A stretch of 64,000 nucleotides of DNA from Planctomicrobium piriforme (GCA_945860955.1 CAMATH010000011.1:1-64000); one strand, 5' to 3'; shown: positions 1-11,158, counted from the first letter of the stretch. Notes: generated by a model from the sequence alone, not told the origin. Numbers and translations: made by a program.

Positions 1-404
1 AGCACAACCGACAGCTCGATGGTTCGTCTGCGGATCGCTTTGTGCGTCGGATCCTTGACAAGATAATCCTCCATCAGTTGCAGGAGCTGAAACAACGTCC
101 GGCTATCCGCGGACGATTCTTTCACCCAATCCGTTACCTTGAGGATCGCGTCCGCATCGAGAGGCCGGAGCCGCAAATAGCGGCCCCCCATCATAATCGC
201 ATCAGTGAATTTGCCATCGGCGAAAGACTGGTCGGCTCGGCGCATCAGCCCTTCCGCGTTTCGATCAATCCAATATTCGCGCAGGAAATGGGCTGCGGCG
301 ACGGTGGTGACCGCGACCACGAGTAAACCAAATACCATTTTGAGGTTCAGGCGAACGCCGACCAGTGCATCTTTGTGAGACGCCATCCGTTTACCGCGAC
401 TCAT
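1..404 (-). CDS. membrane-anchored protein, probably TPR-like (3' part outside window)
   Basis: An open minus-strand frame starts with ATG at 404 and runs off the left edge of the window, giving about 134 residues. After a short basic N-terminus (SRGKRM) there is one hydrophobic segment at about residues 25-45 (MVFGLLVVAVTTVAAAHFL). The part that follows reads like a tetratricopeptide helix pair: a stretch ending in FADGKFTDAIMMG, then YLRLRPLDADA. This suggests a single-pass membrane protein with a soluble TPR region outside the cytoplasm. The function cannot be given from this fragment. It lies downstream of the polysaccharide cluster on the same strand, about 215 bp away, so it need not belong to it. 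The plus-strand frame at 42-326 is its shadow. Confidence 0.6.
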   Translation of the reverse strand, partial: MSRGKRMASHKDALVGVRLNLKMVFGLLVVAVTTVAAAHFLREYWIDRNAEGLMRRADQSFADGKFTDAIMMGGRYLRLRPLDADAILKVTDWVKESSADSRTLFQLLQLMEDYLVKDPTHKAIRRRTIELSVV

Positions 405-590
405 TCGAAGAAGCTCTCCTTCCACAATCCCCACTGACGCCCGCATGCGAGTGCAAAACGCAATTTGAAGTGGCGGATACCAGGATTGTATCGAGATTAC
501 CGGAAAAATAAACAGAAGTCTTTTTCAAAATGTGGCCTGGCAGGCCGGGTGAACCCGACGTTTGTACCCCCGCCTTCGCGGCGCGCCAGA

Positions 591-607
591 TACTCGCGTA
601 TCGAGTA
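591..607 (-). terminator. small hairpin after the polysaccharide cluster, possible terminator
   Basis: TACTCG and CGAGTA pair around a 5-nt loop just beyond the stop of the last cluster gene. There is no T tract on the minus strand, so it could equally be a chance hairpin. Confidence 0.25.
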
Positions 608-619
608 CGAAGTCCGAAT

Positions 620-1597
620 TCAGTTCGCCCCCACCGATTCGGCGTAGCCTGTCACGGTTGGGGCGTGCAGCTTGAGCTTCGCACAGTGGGAGAAAACAGC
701 TCTCAACCTGTCATAAAACTCAACCAGACCCCGCTCATCCCGAACGTAGGGCGTGTTGCCAGGAACGAGCGATGAGCTGTGAAACATCAGCATCAGACAT
801 TCGTTTCCCTGGGAAACACTGGCATCCATCAGTTTGCACATCGTCGGGGCGTCGGATTGTTCGGGCGACAATTTGACGCGCCGCAGCAGGCCGATTCGAT
901 CCAAAATTCCGACAAGTCGCAACCAACTCCAAGGTGGCTGACTCAGACGGCATCGCCAGCGGGATGCCGCGACAAAATCGCCACTCAAAAAACCGACCCC
1001 GACAGGCAACTCGAGGAGCGGACCCTGGGGATCCGGACGGAGGATGTCGTCGGTTGACATCCGGTAGGGTTTCCACGGAGCATTGGAAAAGTCCGGGCCA
1101 CCATCGCGCGACAGATCATTGAACGGGATCACGCTCGAATCAACGACGTACCCGAGATCGACCAAACAACTCGCCGCGAAAGTGCCCAGACCATAGCGAC
1201 CGGCCCGAAAGGACGTGGGACGCCTTCCCATGCGAGTTGTGATCTGCTCTGTCAGAAATCTCAATTTTGCGAGTTGCAACGGCTCGGGCAGGTTACACAA
1301 GTACGAATTACTGCGATTCAACTCCTCGTCAAACGGAGGGGTACACCAAGGGTGGAGGTGGCCGCCCACCTCGGCGCGACCGGATCGCTGCAATTCCGCG
1401 AGCAAATTCGCGCCGTAGTCGTCTTCAACGACCGGGCTATCGACGAAGTAGGTGGGGCGAATGGAGAACTCGTCACACAACTCCTGAAATCTGGGGATCC
1501 CCTTGAGGTTCTCGACGGTATTTCCACGTGATCGATACGTGCCGCCCCAAAGCCCCTCTTCTTCGGTGTCAATTGTGACGAGAAGTGAACCGGTCAT
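620..1597 (-). CDS. polysaccharide deacetylase-like protein (NodB/WalW type)
   Basis: A 325-residue protein that looks like a carbohydrate esterase 4 relative. A metal-binding acidic motif lies near the N-terminus (TIDTEEEGLW, residues 8-17), followed by an HLHPW motif near residue 81 and a conserved RAGRYG element near residue 151. Such enzymes remove N- or O-acetyl groups from polysaccharides, and the WalW-like subgroup occurs in surface polysaccharide clusters. There is no signal peptide, so it probably acts on a cytoplasmic intermediate or is inactive. It is the last gene of the cluster. Its ATG overlaps the stop of the GDP-mannose dehydrogenase gene (ATGA), indicating translational coupling. 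A second deacetylase of another subgroup lies at 16088-17002. Confidence 0.75.
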   Translation of the reverse strand: MTGSLLVTIDTEEEGLWGGTYRSRGNTVENLKGIPRFQELCDEFSIRPTYFVDSPVVEDDYGANLLAELQRSGRAEVGGHLHPWCTPPFDEELNRSNSYLCNLPEPLQLAKLRFLTEQITTRMGRRPTSFRAGRYGLGTFAASCLVDLGYVVDSSVIPFNDLSRDGGPDFSNAPWKPYRMSTDDILRPDPQGPLLELPVGVGFLSGDFVAASRWRCRLSQPPWSWLRLVGILDRIGLLRRVKLSPEQSDAPTMCKLMDASVSQGNECLMLMFHSSSLVPGNTPYVRDERGLVEFYDRLRAVFSHCAKLKLHAPTVTGYAESVGAN

Positions 1598-2895
1598 CGT
1601 TTTTCACTCACGCCCGACGCGGGGCGTCCCAGATCTTTTCGAAGGTCGAAGACTCGGGACGCCTCAACCCGCTGCGGGTCAAGACCGTCCGCCACGTCCG
1701 TCCCCAGTACCAGAAGTTCGCCGTGACGGAAAAGCTCGTCGGGTGAATCGGTGAGCAATCGCGCCAAGTGCGGAAGGTGCTGATCCACATAAGCCAGGTT
1801 GCGTCCCACAAGTCGAGTCACCTGAATGTTTGGATCATAGATCTTCAGGTCAAAGCCCTTTCCCAGAAGGATTTCGGACAGCATCACGAGTGGACTTTCC
1901 CGCAGATCGTCAGTATTCGCCTTGAAGCTCAATCCGACCAGCCCGATCTTGCGCGTTCCCGACCGTTCAATCAGGCGCACCGCGCGACGCAGTTGATTTT
2001 CATTTGATTCCAGAATCGCCGGCAACAAGGGCAACTGCAATGAATGCTCTTCTGAATGACGCGTCAAAGCTCGCAGGTCTTTGGGAAGGCATGATCCGCC
2101 GAACGCGAAACCGGGGCGCATGTACGCGGGGGAGATGTTCAACTTTGTATCACGACAGACCAACCGCATCACGTCGTGCCCATCGGCACCCATCGATTTC
2201 GCGATCACTCCAATCTCGTTCGCGAACGCCACTTTGAGCGCGTGAAACGCGTTGCAGACGTATTTGACCATCGCGGCGGCGCGGGTTCCCGTGACGATCC
2301 GCTCGGCTTCGATTCCCGCGTACAGATCGAATACGGGTTCGGCATCCCGCTCGCTGTCGGCACCAACGACGATGAATGGGGGCTGATCGTAGTCGCGAAT
2401 GGCGGTACTCTCGCGCAGAAATTCGGGGTTGTTGCAGACCCGCAATTCGTCTCCGAGTTTTCGCCCCGAAGCCTCGAGCAGAATCGGAATCAGCCGGTCC
2501 TCGAGGATTCCCGGCAGCAATGTCGATCGCAACACAACCGTGTAGGATCGTGAGGAACCCCGCAGCCGTTCGCCAATCGACCGGACGACTCGTTCCACCG
2601 CGGTGGTATTGACCGCGCCGCTGTCCGCCGATGGCGTTCCGACGGCGACCAGTGCGAGATCCGATCCATCCACTGCCGCTTCCAGGTTGGCTGTGGCCTT
2701 GAGACGTCCCTGGGCGATGGCGCTCCGCAGGATCTCGGGCAGTCCTGGTTCGGAAACGGGTGGGTCACCCGCGTTCACACGATCGATTTTCTGTGAATCG
2801 ACGTCGACGCCGATCACCTGATGGCCGTCTCGGGCCAGACATGCCGCCGTGACGCACCCAACGTACCCCATTCCAAACACCGCGACGCGCTGCAT
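1594..2895 (-). CDS. algD: GDP-mannose 6-dehydrogenase-like sugar nucleotide dehydrogenase
   Basis: A 433-residue member of the UDP-glucose/GDP-mannose dehydrogenase family, which oxidises C6 of a sugar nucleotide with two NAD+. The N-terminal Rossmann motif is GMGYVGCVTA. The central motif GFAFGGSCLPKDLRAL has the catalytic Cys at residue 269, and the NAD-binding C-terminal part begins near IGLVGLSFK. The FAFGGSCLPKD form resembles AlgD (GDP-mannose) more than UDP-glucose dehydrogenases, which commonly have YGGSCFPKD as in the second dehydrogenase of this cluster. The likely product is GDP-mannuronate for an acidic exopolysaccharide. The gene overlaps the downstream deacetylase by 4 nt and follows the FemAB-like gene by 15 nt. 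Substrate assignment is an inference. Confidence 0.82.
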   Translation of the reverse strand: MQRVAVFGMGYVGCVTAACLARDGHQVIGVDVDSQKIDRVNAGDPPVSEPGLPEILRSAIAQGRLKATANLEAAVDGSDLALVAVGTPSADSGAVNTTAVERVVRSIGERLRGSSRSYTVVLRSTLLPGILEDRLIPILLEASGRKLGDELRVCNNPEFLRESTAIRDYDQPPFIVVGADSERDAEPVFDLYAGIEAERIVTGTRAAAMVKYVCNAFHALKVAFANEIGVIAKSMGADGHDVMRLVCRDTKLNISPAYMRPGFAFGGSCLPKDLRALTRHSEEHSLQLPLLPAILESNENQLRRAVRLIERSGTRKIGLVGLSFKANTDDLRESPLVMLSEILLGKGFDLKIYDPNIQVTRLVGRNLAYVDQHLPHLARLLTDSPDELFRHGELLVLGTDVADGLDPQRVEASRVFDLRKDLGRPASGVSEKR

Positions 2896-2910
2896 GTCAT
2901 CTTCCTGCTA

Positions 2911-3978
2911 TCAATCGAGTTGTGAGATCAACCATGGCCCGAGCCGACGCGCGATTCCAACCGGAAGCTTCTTCCACAGGCGAATCGCCAGTCCAAACGA
3001 CTCTTGGGGAGGGCGATTGTCGACTTGGGGGCTTCCGTGAACGTCGAGCCGGTACCAATACAATGGCACCTCAGTCGCTCCCCATTGCTTCTTAAAGTGG
3101 TGGGGACCACTGCCGCGCGTACTGCGCCCGAAGTAAAAGCTCTGGCATCCCGCGACACATGCGCCGCGAATCATATGCCAATACAACGCGTGGTTCACGC
3201 ACAGTCGATTGTACTCGTGCAGGCTCGACGCCCACGGGATATCCAATCGTCCGCCGTTGCGAATCGTCATCCCGCCGCCGACGACCCGCCCCTCGAATCG
3301 CGCCAGGTGAATTTGGGCTTCGTCGACGAATGAATCCTTGACCGACTGGAAGAACTCGCGGCTGTGTGGAGGACTCCCCAGATCACGCATGTTCTGGGAA
3401 TAGACGTCGTAAAACTCCGCGACGTCGTTTCCTGCCACGGTTACCACCGTCAACCCGGATTTTTCCCCTTTTCGGACCTGATTCCGAACTTTGGGATCAA
3501 ATCCTTTCCACACACGATCCGGGTCAGTGTTCAGTGTCAACTCCATCGCGAGCTTATCATCGCGTTCGACCTGCCAGTCGGCGACCGGCCGCGAACTCCT
3601 CAATATCAGACTTGAGAGCCGATTGGTGCGAATCAAATCCACCGCGGCCTCAATCAGACGAGTCTCCGCATCGGTGTCTGTCGACAACAGTCCGCTCGCG
3701 TCGACCCAGGGAAGCGACACCGCCCGCCGGCCAAACAGCATGCTCTGTTGAAAAACGACAGCCAAAACGCCACGAATTCCGTTCGCGTCGACTACAACGA
3801 CCCGCCGCAGTTTCAGGCCATAGACAGCGAGCGGCCGTTCCCATTGTGAGAGGTGCCACAAGGGGTATGGGGTCGACTGGCGAACGAACGCGTCGTAATC
3901 CGCCGGGGATACTTCCTGGACTCGCAATCGTCGCGACTCCGGAGCGTCATCGCGGCAGCCTGGATTCGTGACGGTCAA
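2911..3978 (-). CDS. FemAB-like acyl/aminoacyltransferase, exosortase-cluster type
   Basis: A 355-residue GNAT-fold protein of the FemAB type often found in exosortase/PEP-CTERM polysaccharide clusters. Recognisable elements are the N-terminal WHLSQWERPL, a central basic stretch PKVRNQVRKGEKSG, the segment RFEGRVVGGGMTI, and the C-terminal FYFGRSTRGSGPHHFKKQWG. Classical FemAB proteins transfer amino acids from tRNA to peptidoglycan peptides. In these clusters the acceptor is unknown and may be a sugar precursor. The ATG overlaps the stop of the upstream glycosyltransferase gene by 4 nt, so the two are probably translated together. No signal peptide or membrane segment is visible, so it should act in the cytoplasm. 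Confidence 0.75.
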   Translation of the reverse strand: MTVTNPGCRDDAPESRRLRVQEVSPADYDAFVRQSTPYPLWHLSQWERPLAVYGLKLRRVVVVDANGIRGVLAVVFQQSMLFGRRAVSLPWVDASGLLSTDTDAETRLIEAAVDLIRTNRLSSLILRSSRPVADWQVERDDKLAMELTLNTDPDRVWKGFDPKVRNQVRKGEKSGLTVVTVAGNDVAEFYDVYSQNMRDLGSPPHSREFFQSVKDSFVDEAQIHLARFEGRVVGGGMTIRNGGRLDIPWASSLHEYNRLCVNHALYWHMIRGACVAGCQSFYFGRSTRGSGPHHFKKQWGATEVPLYWYRLDVHGSPQVDNRPPQESFGLAIRLWKKLPVGIARRLGPWLISQLD

Positions 3979-5213
3979 GGCCGGCCTCCCGTCCCGGACG
4001 CGCGCTCGGCGCGATACGACGTGACGGTTTCTTCACAAATTCGTTCAAACTGTCGCGCGACCGCTTCCGCCGAGAATTTTTCTTCGACGAGACTTCGTGC
4101 CGCCTTGCCGATCTCCTCGCGGCGGACAGGGGACTTCAGTAACTCGACAATGCGCTCGGACAGGCGCTCCGCATCGTCGGCCAAAACGATATCCCTTTCA
4201 GGTTGAACGTCCAAGCCCTCGGCTCCCAGGGTTGTACTCACCACCGGCTTGCCCATCGCCATCGCCTCAAAGATCTTCAGCCGGGTGCCCCCACCGATTC
4301 GCAACGGCACAACGACGATCTCTGACTCGGCGAGCCAGGGACGAGTGTCTGGAACGGAACCGACGACTTCGACGCCGGGGTGACCCCCCAAGGCGAGCAT
4401 CGCGGGACTTGGGTTTCGGCCGACGATCCGGAACATTGCGGTCGGAACCCGTTCGCGCACGAGCCCCCAGACCTGTTTGACAAACCAATCCAATCCATCC
4501 TGATTCGGCAGCCAATCGAGCGAGCCGACGAACACCAGCGAATCGGGGGTGCGCGCGACATTTTGTGGAACGTAGTACTCAATGTCGACCGCGGTATCGA
4601 TCGTGCTGACGTGGGTCCAGCCATATCGCTGCCGATATTGTTCGCGATCCCGCTCACTGACAGCGATCACCCGTTGAAACTGTTTGCCCGCCCGGCCTTC
4701 GAACGCGCGCATTTTTGCGGCCTGGTAACCCATGAACTTCCGGCGCAGCCAGCCTGAGTCGGTTTTCGCATGGCGCTCGAAGATTTCGGCTTCCACATTG
4801 TGTTCGAACAGAACCCCGGCGGTCGCGGGCAGCCCGATGACATTTTTCGCCATTTGAACGAAATCGCAGACGACAAGATCGAAACTCCCATCCTGCAGCA
4901 GTCGCTCGGCTCGTGACCGCAACGCCGGATCAAAGTCCTTAGCAACGTTGAAAGGGTCGGGGGAAGCGAGGTTGCGGGCGAGATCACGGTAAAATCGCCA
5001 TTCGGAGCGACTGATTTCAGTCCAGGGGATTGTCTCCAGGGTCAGTCCGAGTTCACGCATTCTCTCCGCGCCCGGCTCCTCGCCCTTCTGCTGATTGCAC
5101 AGGTACGTGAGATCGTGCCATCGCGCGAGGTAGCGAACGACGTTGAGGGTTCGGATCAGTCCACCCGTGTTGGTGGGAAACAGAATCCGTTTGTTGACGA
5201 AGAGAATTTTCAT
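3975..5213 (-). CDS. glycosyltransferase, GT-B fold, exosortase-cluster type
   Basis: A 412-residue glycosyltransferase resembling the PEP-CTERM/EpsH1-associated sugar transferases. It opens with KILFVNKRILFPTNTGG, the donor-domain start seen in this group, and the C-terminal half has the family 1/4 signature LRIGGGTRLKIFEAMAMGKPVV, in which a glutamate holds the nucleotide sugar. The start is placed at the ATG at 5213, directly before KILFVN and 14 nt after the upstream stop. A longer reading from 5258 would overlap the upstream gene and add residues unlike the family. It probably adds one sugar of the repeat unit on the cytoplasmic face. Donor and acceptor are unknown. Confidence 0.8.
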   Translation of the reverse strand: MKILFVNKRILFPTNTGGLIRTLNVVRYLARWHDLTYLCNQQKGEEPGAERMRELGLTLETIPWTEISRSEWRFYRDLARNLASPDPFNVAKDFDPALRSRAERLLQDGSFDLVVCDFVQMAKNVIGLPATAGVLFEHNVEAEIFERHAKTDSGWLRRKFMGYQAAKMRAFEGRAGKQFQRVIAVSERDREQYRQRYGWTHVSTIDTAVDIEYYVPQNVARTPDSLVFVGSLDWLPNQDGLDWFVKQVWGLVRERVPTAMFRIVGRNPSPAMLALGGHPGVEVVGSVPDTRPWLAESEIVVVPLRIGGGTRLKIFEAMAMGKPVVSTTLGAEGLDVQPERDIVLADDAERLSERIVELLKSPVRREEIGKAARSLVEEKFSAEAVARQFERICEETVTSYRAERASGTGGRP

Positions 5214-5227
5214 GGAACCCGAATTGG

Positions 5228-6100
5228 TCAGTCCGCGAATCCGTAACGCAAAATGCACCAGATCGCGTTGAATCCGTCACGCCAGCCGATTTTCTTGCCT
5301 TCATCGTAGGTCCGGCCGGCGTAACTGATCGAGATTTCGTACACCCGGAACCGTCGCCTGGCGATTTTCGCGGTCACTTCAGGTTCGAATCCAAAACGAT
5401 TCTGGCGCAAGGTCGGGAGAATCTCGCGGATCGCCTTCCGGGTGAAGACCTTGTAGCAGGTCTCCATATCGGTGAGATTGAGGTTCGACATGCAGTTCGA
5501 CGCTGTCGTGAGGAATTTGTTGGCGACGTAATGCCAGAAATACAAAACCCGATGGGGGCCATCACCTAGAAACCGGCTGCCAAAGACGACGTCAGCGTTT
5601 CCCTCAACGATCGGTTGCAGCAGACGGGGGTATTCGCCCGGATCGTATTCCAGATCGGCGTCCTGAACGATGACGACATCGCCGGTGGCTGTTGCGAAAC
5701 CGGTTCGTAGCGCCGCTCCCTTTCCCTGGTTTCGATCGTGGTACGCCGCGACGATGCGATTCCCTTCCGTCGACTCTTTTTCGAGTGTGGCGATCACATC
5801 GCGGCTTCCATCCCGGCTGCAGTCATCAACAAGAATGATCTCTTTCGGAATGGGCACCGCGCGAACCCGGTCGACCAGCGCGGTCAGGGTCGCGGCTTCG
5901 TTGTAAACGGGAATCACTACACTCAGACGGAATCCACCGGGGAGCGCATACACCCCGAGTTGCCGGCACGCGCTTTCCCCGATCAGTGACCGAATCTGCG
6001 CATGCCAATCCGGCGAATAAGGAATGTAATCCATCCCAATCCGACCTTCGGATTTTGGCTCGGTGTCGCCAACTCGGGAACGGGGGGCGTCATTCTCCAT
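5228..6100 (-). CDS. family 2 glycosyltransferase (dolichol-phosphate mannosyltransferase-like)
   Basis: A 290-residue GT-A protein. Its catalytic core begins with [14 protein letters not shown] near residue 60, continues with [13 protein letters not shown] and has the metal-binding [11 protein letters not shown]. The motif [12 protein letters not shown] and the later [13 protein letters not shown] are typical of the DPM1/undecaprenyl-phosphate sugar transferase branch. No C-terminal membrane segments follow, so it is the short soluble form. It may charge a lipid carrier or extend the repeat unit. The first 55 residues, before the catalytic core, are not typical, so the exact start is uncertain (another Met lies at residue 23). 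Confidence 0.8.
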   Translation of the reverse strand: MENDAPRSRVGDTEPKSEGRIGMDYIPYSPDWHAQIRSLIGESACRQLGVYALPGGFRLSVVIPVYNEAATLTALVDRVRAVPIPKEIILVDDCSRDGSRDVIATLEKESTEGNRIVAAYHDRNQGKGAALRTGFATATGDVVIVQDADLEYDPGEYPRLLQPIVEGNADVVFGSRFLGDGPHRVLYFWHYVANKFLTTASNCMSNLNLTDMETCYKVFTRKAIREILPTLRQNRFGFEPEVTAKIARRRFRVYEISISYAGRTYDEGKKIGWRDGFNAIWCILRYGFAD

Positions 6101-6129
6101 TGGAATCGATTCTTGGCTGCGTCTGCGAC

Positions 6130-7443
<1,314 letters not shown>

Positions 7444-7491
7444 GATTCAACGACCGATCCAACCGGAGTGCGGGAAAGTGACAAATTCAGT

Positions 7492-9681
7492 TCAGCGGGC
7501 CGCTTCGGGCGACTCTCCGCACAACTCAGGCAGCGAGACCGGCTCTCCACCGGTGCGAGCGCTTTCCCAAATCGCAAGGCAGACCAGAGTCGCACGAATT
7601 CCGTCGACGTGGGTGAGCTCCGGGGTCGCGTCTCCACGCACGCACCGCAGGAAATGGTCCAGCTCCGCCGCATGTCCCTTGTCGCCGGCGCGATTCACAG
7701 CCTTCGTGGGGCGTGGCCCATCGACAGTCAACTGCTTGAAGTCATCCGGAATCAGGCTCGACTTTCGGCAATACACCTCGACTCGCTCCTTCCCGCTCGC
7801 GGACGCGCCTCCACACGCGTAGATGACCGTTCCCACGGAACCATCGGCAAAACTGATGTTCGCCGACACATCCTCCATTTCGCAGATCGACGACGCCAAA
7901 CCGATCGAGCGCGCCGACACCGAAACAGGTTCGGAACCTGTGAGGAAGTACAACAGGTCAACGAAATGGCAAACCTCCCCAACGATCCGGCCCGCCGCGG
8001 ACTGCGGGTCGTAGATCCAATTGTCCCGGGGCATCGCGCCCGCGTTCACGCGGTACACCATCATCTTCGGGCCGGGAATGCTCCGCAGTTGCCGGTGAAG
8101 ATCTTTTACCAGTGGGGCGAACCGGCGATTGAAGCCAACCATGCAGACCCGGCTTCCATCGGCGGCGGCCGCGAGTTCTTCGCACTCTTCCGCAGTGATC
8201 GCGAGCGGCTTCTCGCAAAACACGTGCTTGCCCGCCCGCAATGCCGCGATTGTGGTCCGGGCGTGGGACGCGTCCCGCATGAAGACGAAGACCGCGTCGA
8301 GTTCCGGGTCCGCGACAACTTCGTCGAGTTTTGTCGATCCGGTTTTCGCCCCATACCGCGACGCCATCTCGGTCGCCGACTGTCCGGTCGACGCGACCAG
8401 GGCCCGCAACTCGACCAACGGATTGGATTTCAGGTTCGGCATGTGAAACTGCCGCGCGAACGCTCCACAACCGACGACCGCCGCCTGGACCTTGTCACCC
8501 CGTGGCTTCGCGGTCGCCCTCGGCTTGGAAATCGTGATTGTGCGAGTTGACTCCGCCGGGACATCGTCATATCTCAGGACGATCCCCAGGCAATCGCCGG
8601 GAGTGTCCACGAGCGTGCGGTAGGCGTCCGTCGAACGCGACAGTTCAAATTCGTGGGTGATCAACGGACCCACTTTGACACGACCATCGCCGAGCAACCC
8701 GAGGAATTCCCCCATGTTGCGTTGCTCCGTCCAGCGCACGTAAGAGAACGGATAATCGCGTCCGTGCTGCTCGTACGCGGCGTCGTATCGGCCCGGGCCG
8801 TATGACCGCGAGACAACCAGTTCCAGTTCTTTGCGATAGAACGGAATCTGTGGGACATCCATCCCCACAAAGCCAACCATCACGATCCGTCCACGGTCCC
8901 GCACCATGTCGATCGACTGCTCGATGACCTGATTGCTCGAGGTCGATGCGCACATCAACACCCGGTCGGCACCCCGCCCCGCCGTCACTCCCCGGACCAG
9001 ATCGGGAATCCCGGGACCGGCTGCCAGTGTCAAATCCGCGCCGAGGGACCGCGCCAGATCCATACGTCCTGGATGGACATCAATCGCGATCACCCGCCCA
9101 CCCGAGACCCGAACAAGTTGCGCGACCAATTGCCCCACCAGCCCCAGTCCCACCACGACGACCCGGTCACCAAGCTGAATCTCCGCGCGGCGCACCGCCT
9201 GTAACGCGATGCTTCCCAGCGCCACGAAAGACGCCTCGCGGTGGGGAACCCCCGCAGGAACATGGGCGCAGAGGTTCTGCGAAGCATGGATGATCTCGGC
9301 GTGACCCTCCCCACCATAGGCGACCGTGTCCCCCACCCGAATTCCCGAGACATCCCGTCCCACTTCGAGCGCGATTCCCGCGCCGCTGTATCCCAGCGGA
9401 GTCCACTTTGTCGTTTCGTAATTCACCCGGTCCGCTGTCTTCGCGATGCCATCTTTCGTGATCATGTCGATCACGCTTTGCCGCAACGCGGGATCGCTCA
9501 ACGCCTTGACAACCATGTCTTTGACATTGCTCTTGACCGTCGTTGACTCGGTTCCGGCGCTGATCAACGAACTGCGATTCGCGATCAGTACCCCGGTCGC
9601 GGCGCAACGTGGCACGGGAACCTGCTCGGGGCCGCCAGTCGCCGGGCGGAGGAGCTTTTTTCGCATGAAAACCTGCTGCAT
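7492..9681 (-). CDS. bi-domain oxidoreductase: zinc-type dehydrogenase fused to Gfo/Idh/MocA
   Basis: About 729 residues with two oxidoreductase domains. The N-terminal half is a medium-chain dehydrogenase with the Rossmann motif VVVGLGLVGQLVAQLV. At the usual catalytic zinc position it has SLISAGTES where classical enzymes have a Cys, so it probably does not act as an ordinary zinc alcohol dehydrogenase. The C-terminal half starts with VQAAVVGCGAFARQFHMPNL, has the Gfo/Idh/MocA motif GKHVFCEKPLA and continues as a full sugar-nucleotide oxidoreductase domain. Such fusions are common beside heparinase-like genes in exopolysaccharide clusters, as here. The ATG at 9681 (QQVFMRKK) is chosen because it lies 4 nt after the upstream stop; the longer frame to 9798 overlaps that gene. 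The substrate is unknown. Confidence 0.82.
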   Translation of the reverse strand: MQQVFMRKKLLRPATGGPEQVPVPRCAATGVLIANRSSLISAGTESTTVKSNVKDMVVKALSDPALRQSVIDMITKDGIAKTADRVNYETTKWTPLGYSGAGIALEVGRDVSGIRVGDTVAYGGEGHAEIIHASQNLCAHVPAGVPHREASFVALGSIALQAVRRAEIQLGDRVVVVGLGLVGQLVAQLVRVSGGRVIAIDVHPGRMDLARSLGADLTLAAGPGIPDLVRGVTAGRGADRVLMCASTSSNQVIEQSIDMVRDRGRIVMVGFVGMDVPQIPFYRKELELVVSRSYGPGRYDAAYEQHGRDYPFSYVRWTEQRNMGEFLGLLGDGRVKVGPLITHEFELSRSTDAYRTLVDTPGDCLGIVLRYDDVPAESTRTITISKPRATAKPRGDKVQAAVVGCGAFARQFHMPNLKSNPLVELRALVASTGQSATEMASRYGAKTGSTKLDEVVADPELDAVFVFMRDASHARTTIAALRAGKHVFCEKPLAITAEECEELAAAADGSRVCMVGFNRRFAPLVKDLHRQLRSIPGPKMMVYRVNAGAMPRDNWIYDPQSAAGRIVGEVCHFVDLLYFLTGSEPVSVSARSIGLASSICEMEDVSANISFADGSVGTVIYACGGASASGKERVEVYCRKSSLIPDDFKQLTVDGPRPTKAVNRAGDKGHAAELDHFLRCVRGDATPELTHVDGIRATLVCLAIWESARTGGEPVSLPELCGESPEAAR

Positions 9682-9685
9682 GACG

Positions 9686-11077
9686 TCACTCTCTCGCATT
9701 CTGCTGTGTTGCCGAACCTGTCTGGGCGTCCCGTTCGCCGAGCGCTTCGAAAAACACTTTCGAAACTGACTGCGCGACCGACGCCCACGATTGCCCAACC
9801 GCCCATTCGCGTATCGCGCGGCGATCCCACTCTTTCGTCAAGGCGCTCGACAAGCCGTTGGCTGCTGCCGTAACGGAACGCTCAGGGAGCATGACACCGA
9901 GACCTGGTGTTGTCAGCAATTGGGGAATCGATCCGATGGGCGTCGCGACGATCGGCACTCCGCACGCGAGCGCCTCCATCGGGGCGTTCGGTGATCCTTC
10001 CCGAGACGAAAGAATGGTGAAAACGTCTGCGCTGCTGTACCAGCGAAAAAGTTCTTCAGGGGGGCGTGGTCCCGCCAGGAAAACATGGTCCGCCATTCCT
10101 GACTTGCGGATCGACTCCTGGATCTCGGCGGAATAATCCTGCCCCCATCGGGCGACTCCGCCCACAATGACCAGCATCGTGTCGGGGTGTTTCTCCCGAA
10201 TCGCGGGCAAAGCCTCGATCGCGAGGTGAAATCCCTTGCGCTCGAGCAGGTAACCGACCCCGATGATGATGCGGCGATTCAGCGGCAGTCCGAGCGTGCG
10301 CCGAGCTTCGTCCATTGGAATGGGGTGGAATTTCTGCGTATCGACTCCATTGGAAATCACGCTGACCCGATCGGCCGGCGCGCCATTTTGTCGCATCTTC
10401 TCGGCGAGTTCCTCGCTCAGGCCCACGAATCGCGTCCCTCTTCGCAGGCCCCAACGAATCGAATCCCCGATAACGGGCAAATCGGGAAAACGGATCATGT
10501 CCTCGCCGCGCGCCGTCATCACCACGGGGACGTTGTAGTCGCGCCCCAGCATCGCCGCCACGACGCCGTCAGCATAGACGAAATGGGCATCGATCAGCTC
10601 AAACGGGAATTCGGCGTACAGCCGCTTCACGGCGTTCCGGATGCTCCAGTACATCAACTCAGCGTGCCAGTAGCCACCGATTTTGGGGATGAGCGCATAG
10701 CGGGGCCGCGACACCGCCAGTCCGTCGATCATTTCCTGTCGTGGTGTTTGGGAGAGAGGGTACCAGCGGGGAAAAAACTTCAGTGGGGGAAAATAGGGAA
10801 TGGTAGACATCACGCGCAGGTCGAACTCGTCACGAGCGGCGACCGCCTTGACACGCTCCTTGACAAAGACACCGTGAATCGGTTGAACCGAGGACGGAAA
10901 TGTCGACGCGAGCACAAGCACTTTTCGTCGACCATCGCGCCGGGCGGTCTGATCGCGAGCTGGAGAATCCATAAAGGGGGCGAAGTCGTGAATGTGGCGT
11001 TGTCGCGCCGGCAAAGAACTGCCTGACACGGAGGGGGATCGTCCCGAACTGATGCCACCTGGGCAATCACTGGGCAT
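9686..11077 (-). CDS. family 4 glycosyltransferase
   Basis: A GT-B glycosyltransferase of up to 463 residues. The donor domain opens with KVLVLASTFPSSVQPIHGVFV, and the nucleotide-sugar domain contains RIIIGVGYLLERKGFHLAIEAL and the retaining GT4 signature SSREGSPNAPMEALACGVPIV. It should add a sugar to the lipid-linked repeat unit. The start is uncertain: the first ATG is at 11077, but an ATG at 10972 (DSPARDQTARR) lies nearer the conserved fold and would remove an atypical 35-residue leader. The gene ends 4 nt before the bi-domain oxidoreductase start. Confidence 0.8.
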   Translation of the reverse strand: MPSDCPGGISSGRSPSVSGSSLPARQRHIHDFAPFMDSPARDQTARRDGRRKVLVLASTFPSSVQPIHGVFVKERVKAVAARDEFDLRVMSTIPYFPPLKFFPRWYPLSQTPRQEMIDGLAVSRPRYALIPKIGGYWHAELMYWSIRNAVKRLYAEFPFELIDAHFVYADGVVAAMLGRDYNVPVVMTARGEDMIRFPDLPVIGDSIRWGLRRGTRFVGLSEELAEKMRQNGAPADRVSVISNGVDTQKFHPIPMDEARRTLGLPLNRRIIIGVGYLLERKGFHLAIEALPAIREKHPDTMLVIVGGVARWGQDYSAEIQESIRKSGMADHVFLAGPRPPEELFRWYSSADVFTILSSREGSPNAPMEALACGVPIVATPIGSIPQLLTTPGLGVMLPERSVTAAANGLSSALTKEWDRRAIREWAVGQSWASVAQSVSKVFFEALGERDAQTGSATQQNARE

Positions 11078-11158
11078 CGCGATCCAAAGCGGCGCTGGCG
11101 GATCTTACTTGCGCCGGAGTCGACTTACAACCAATGTGTTCGACCCCCGAAATCGGAC

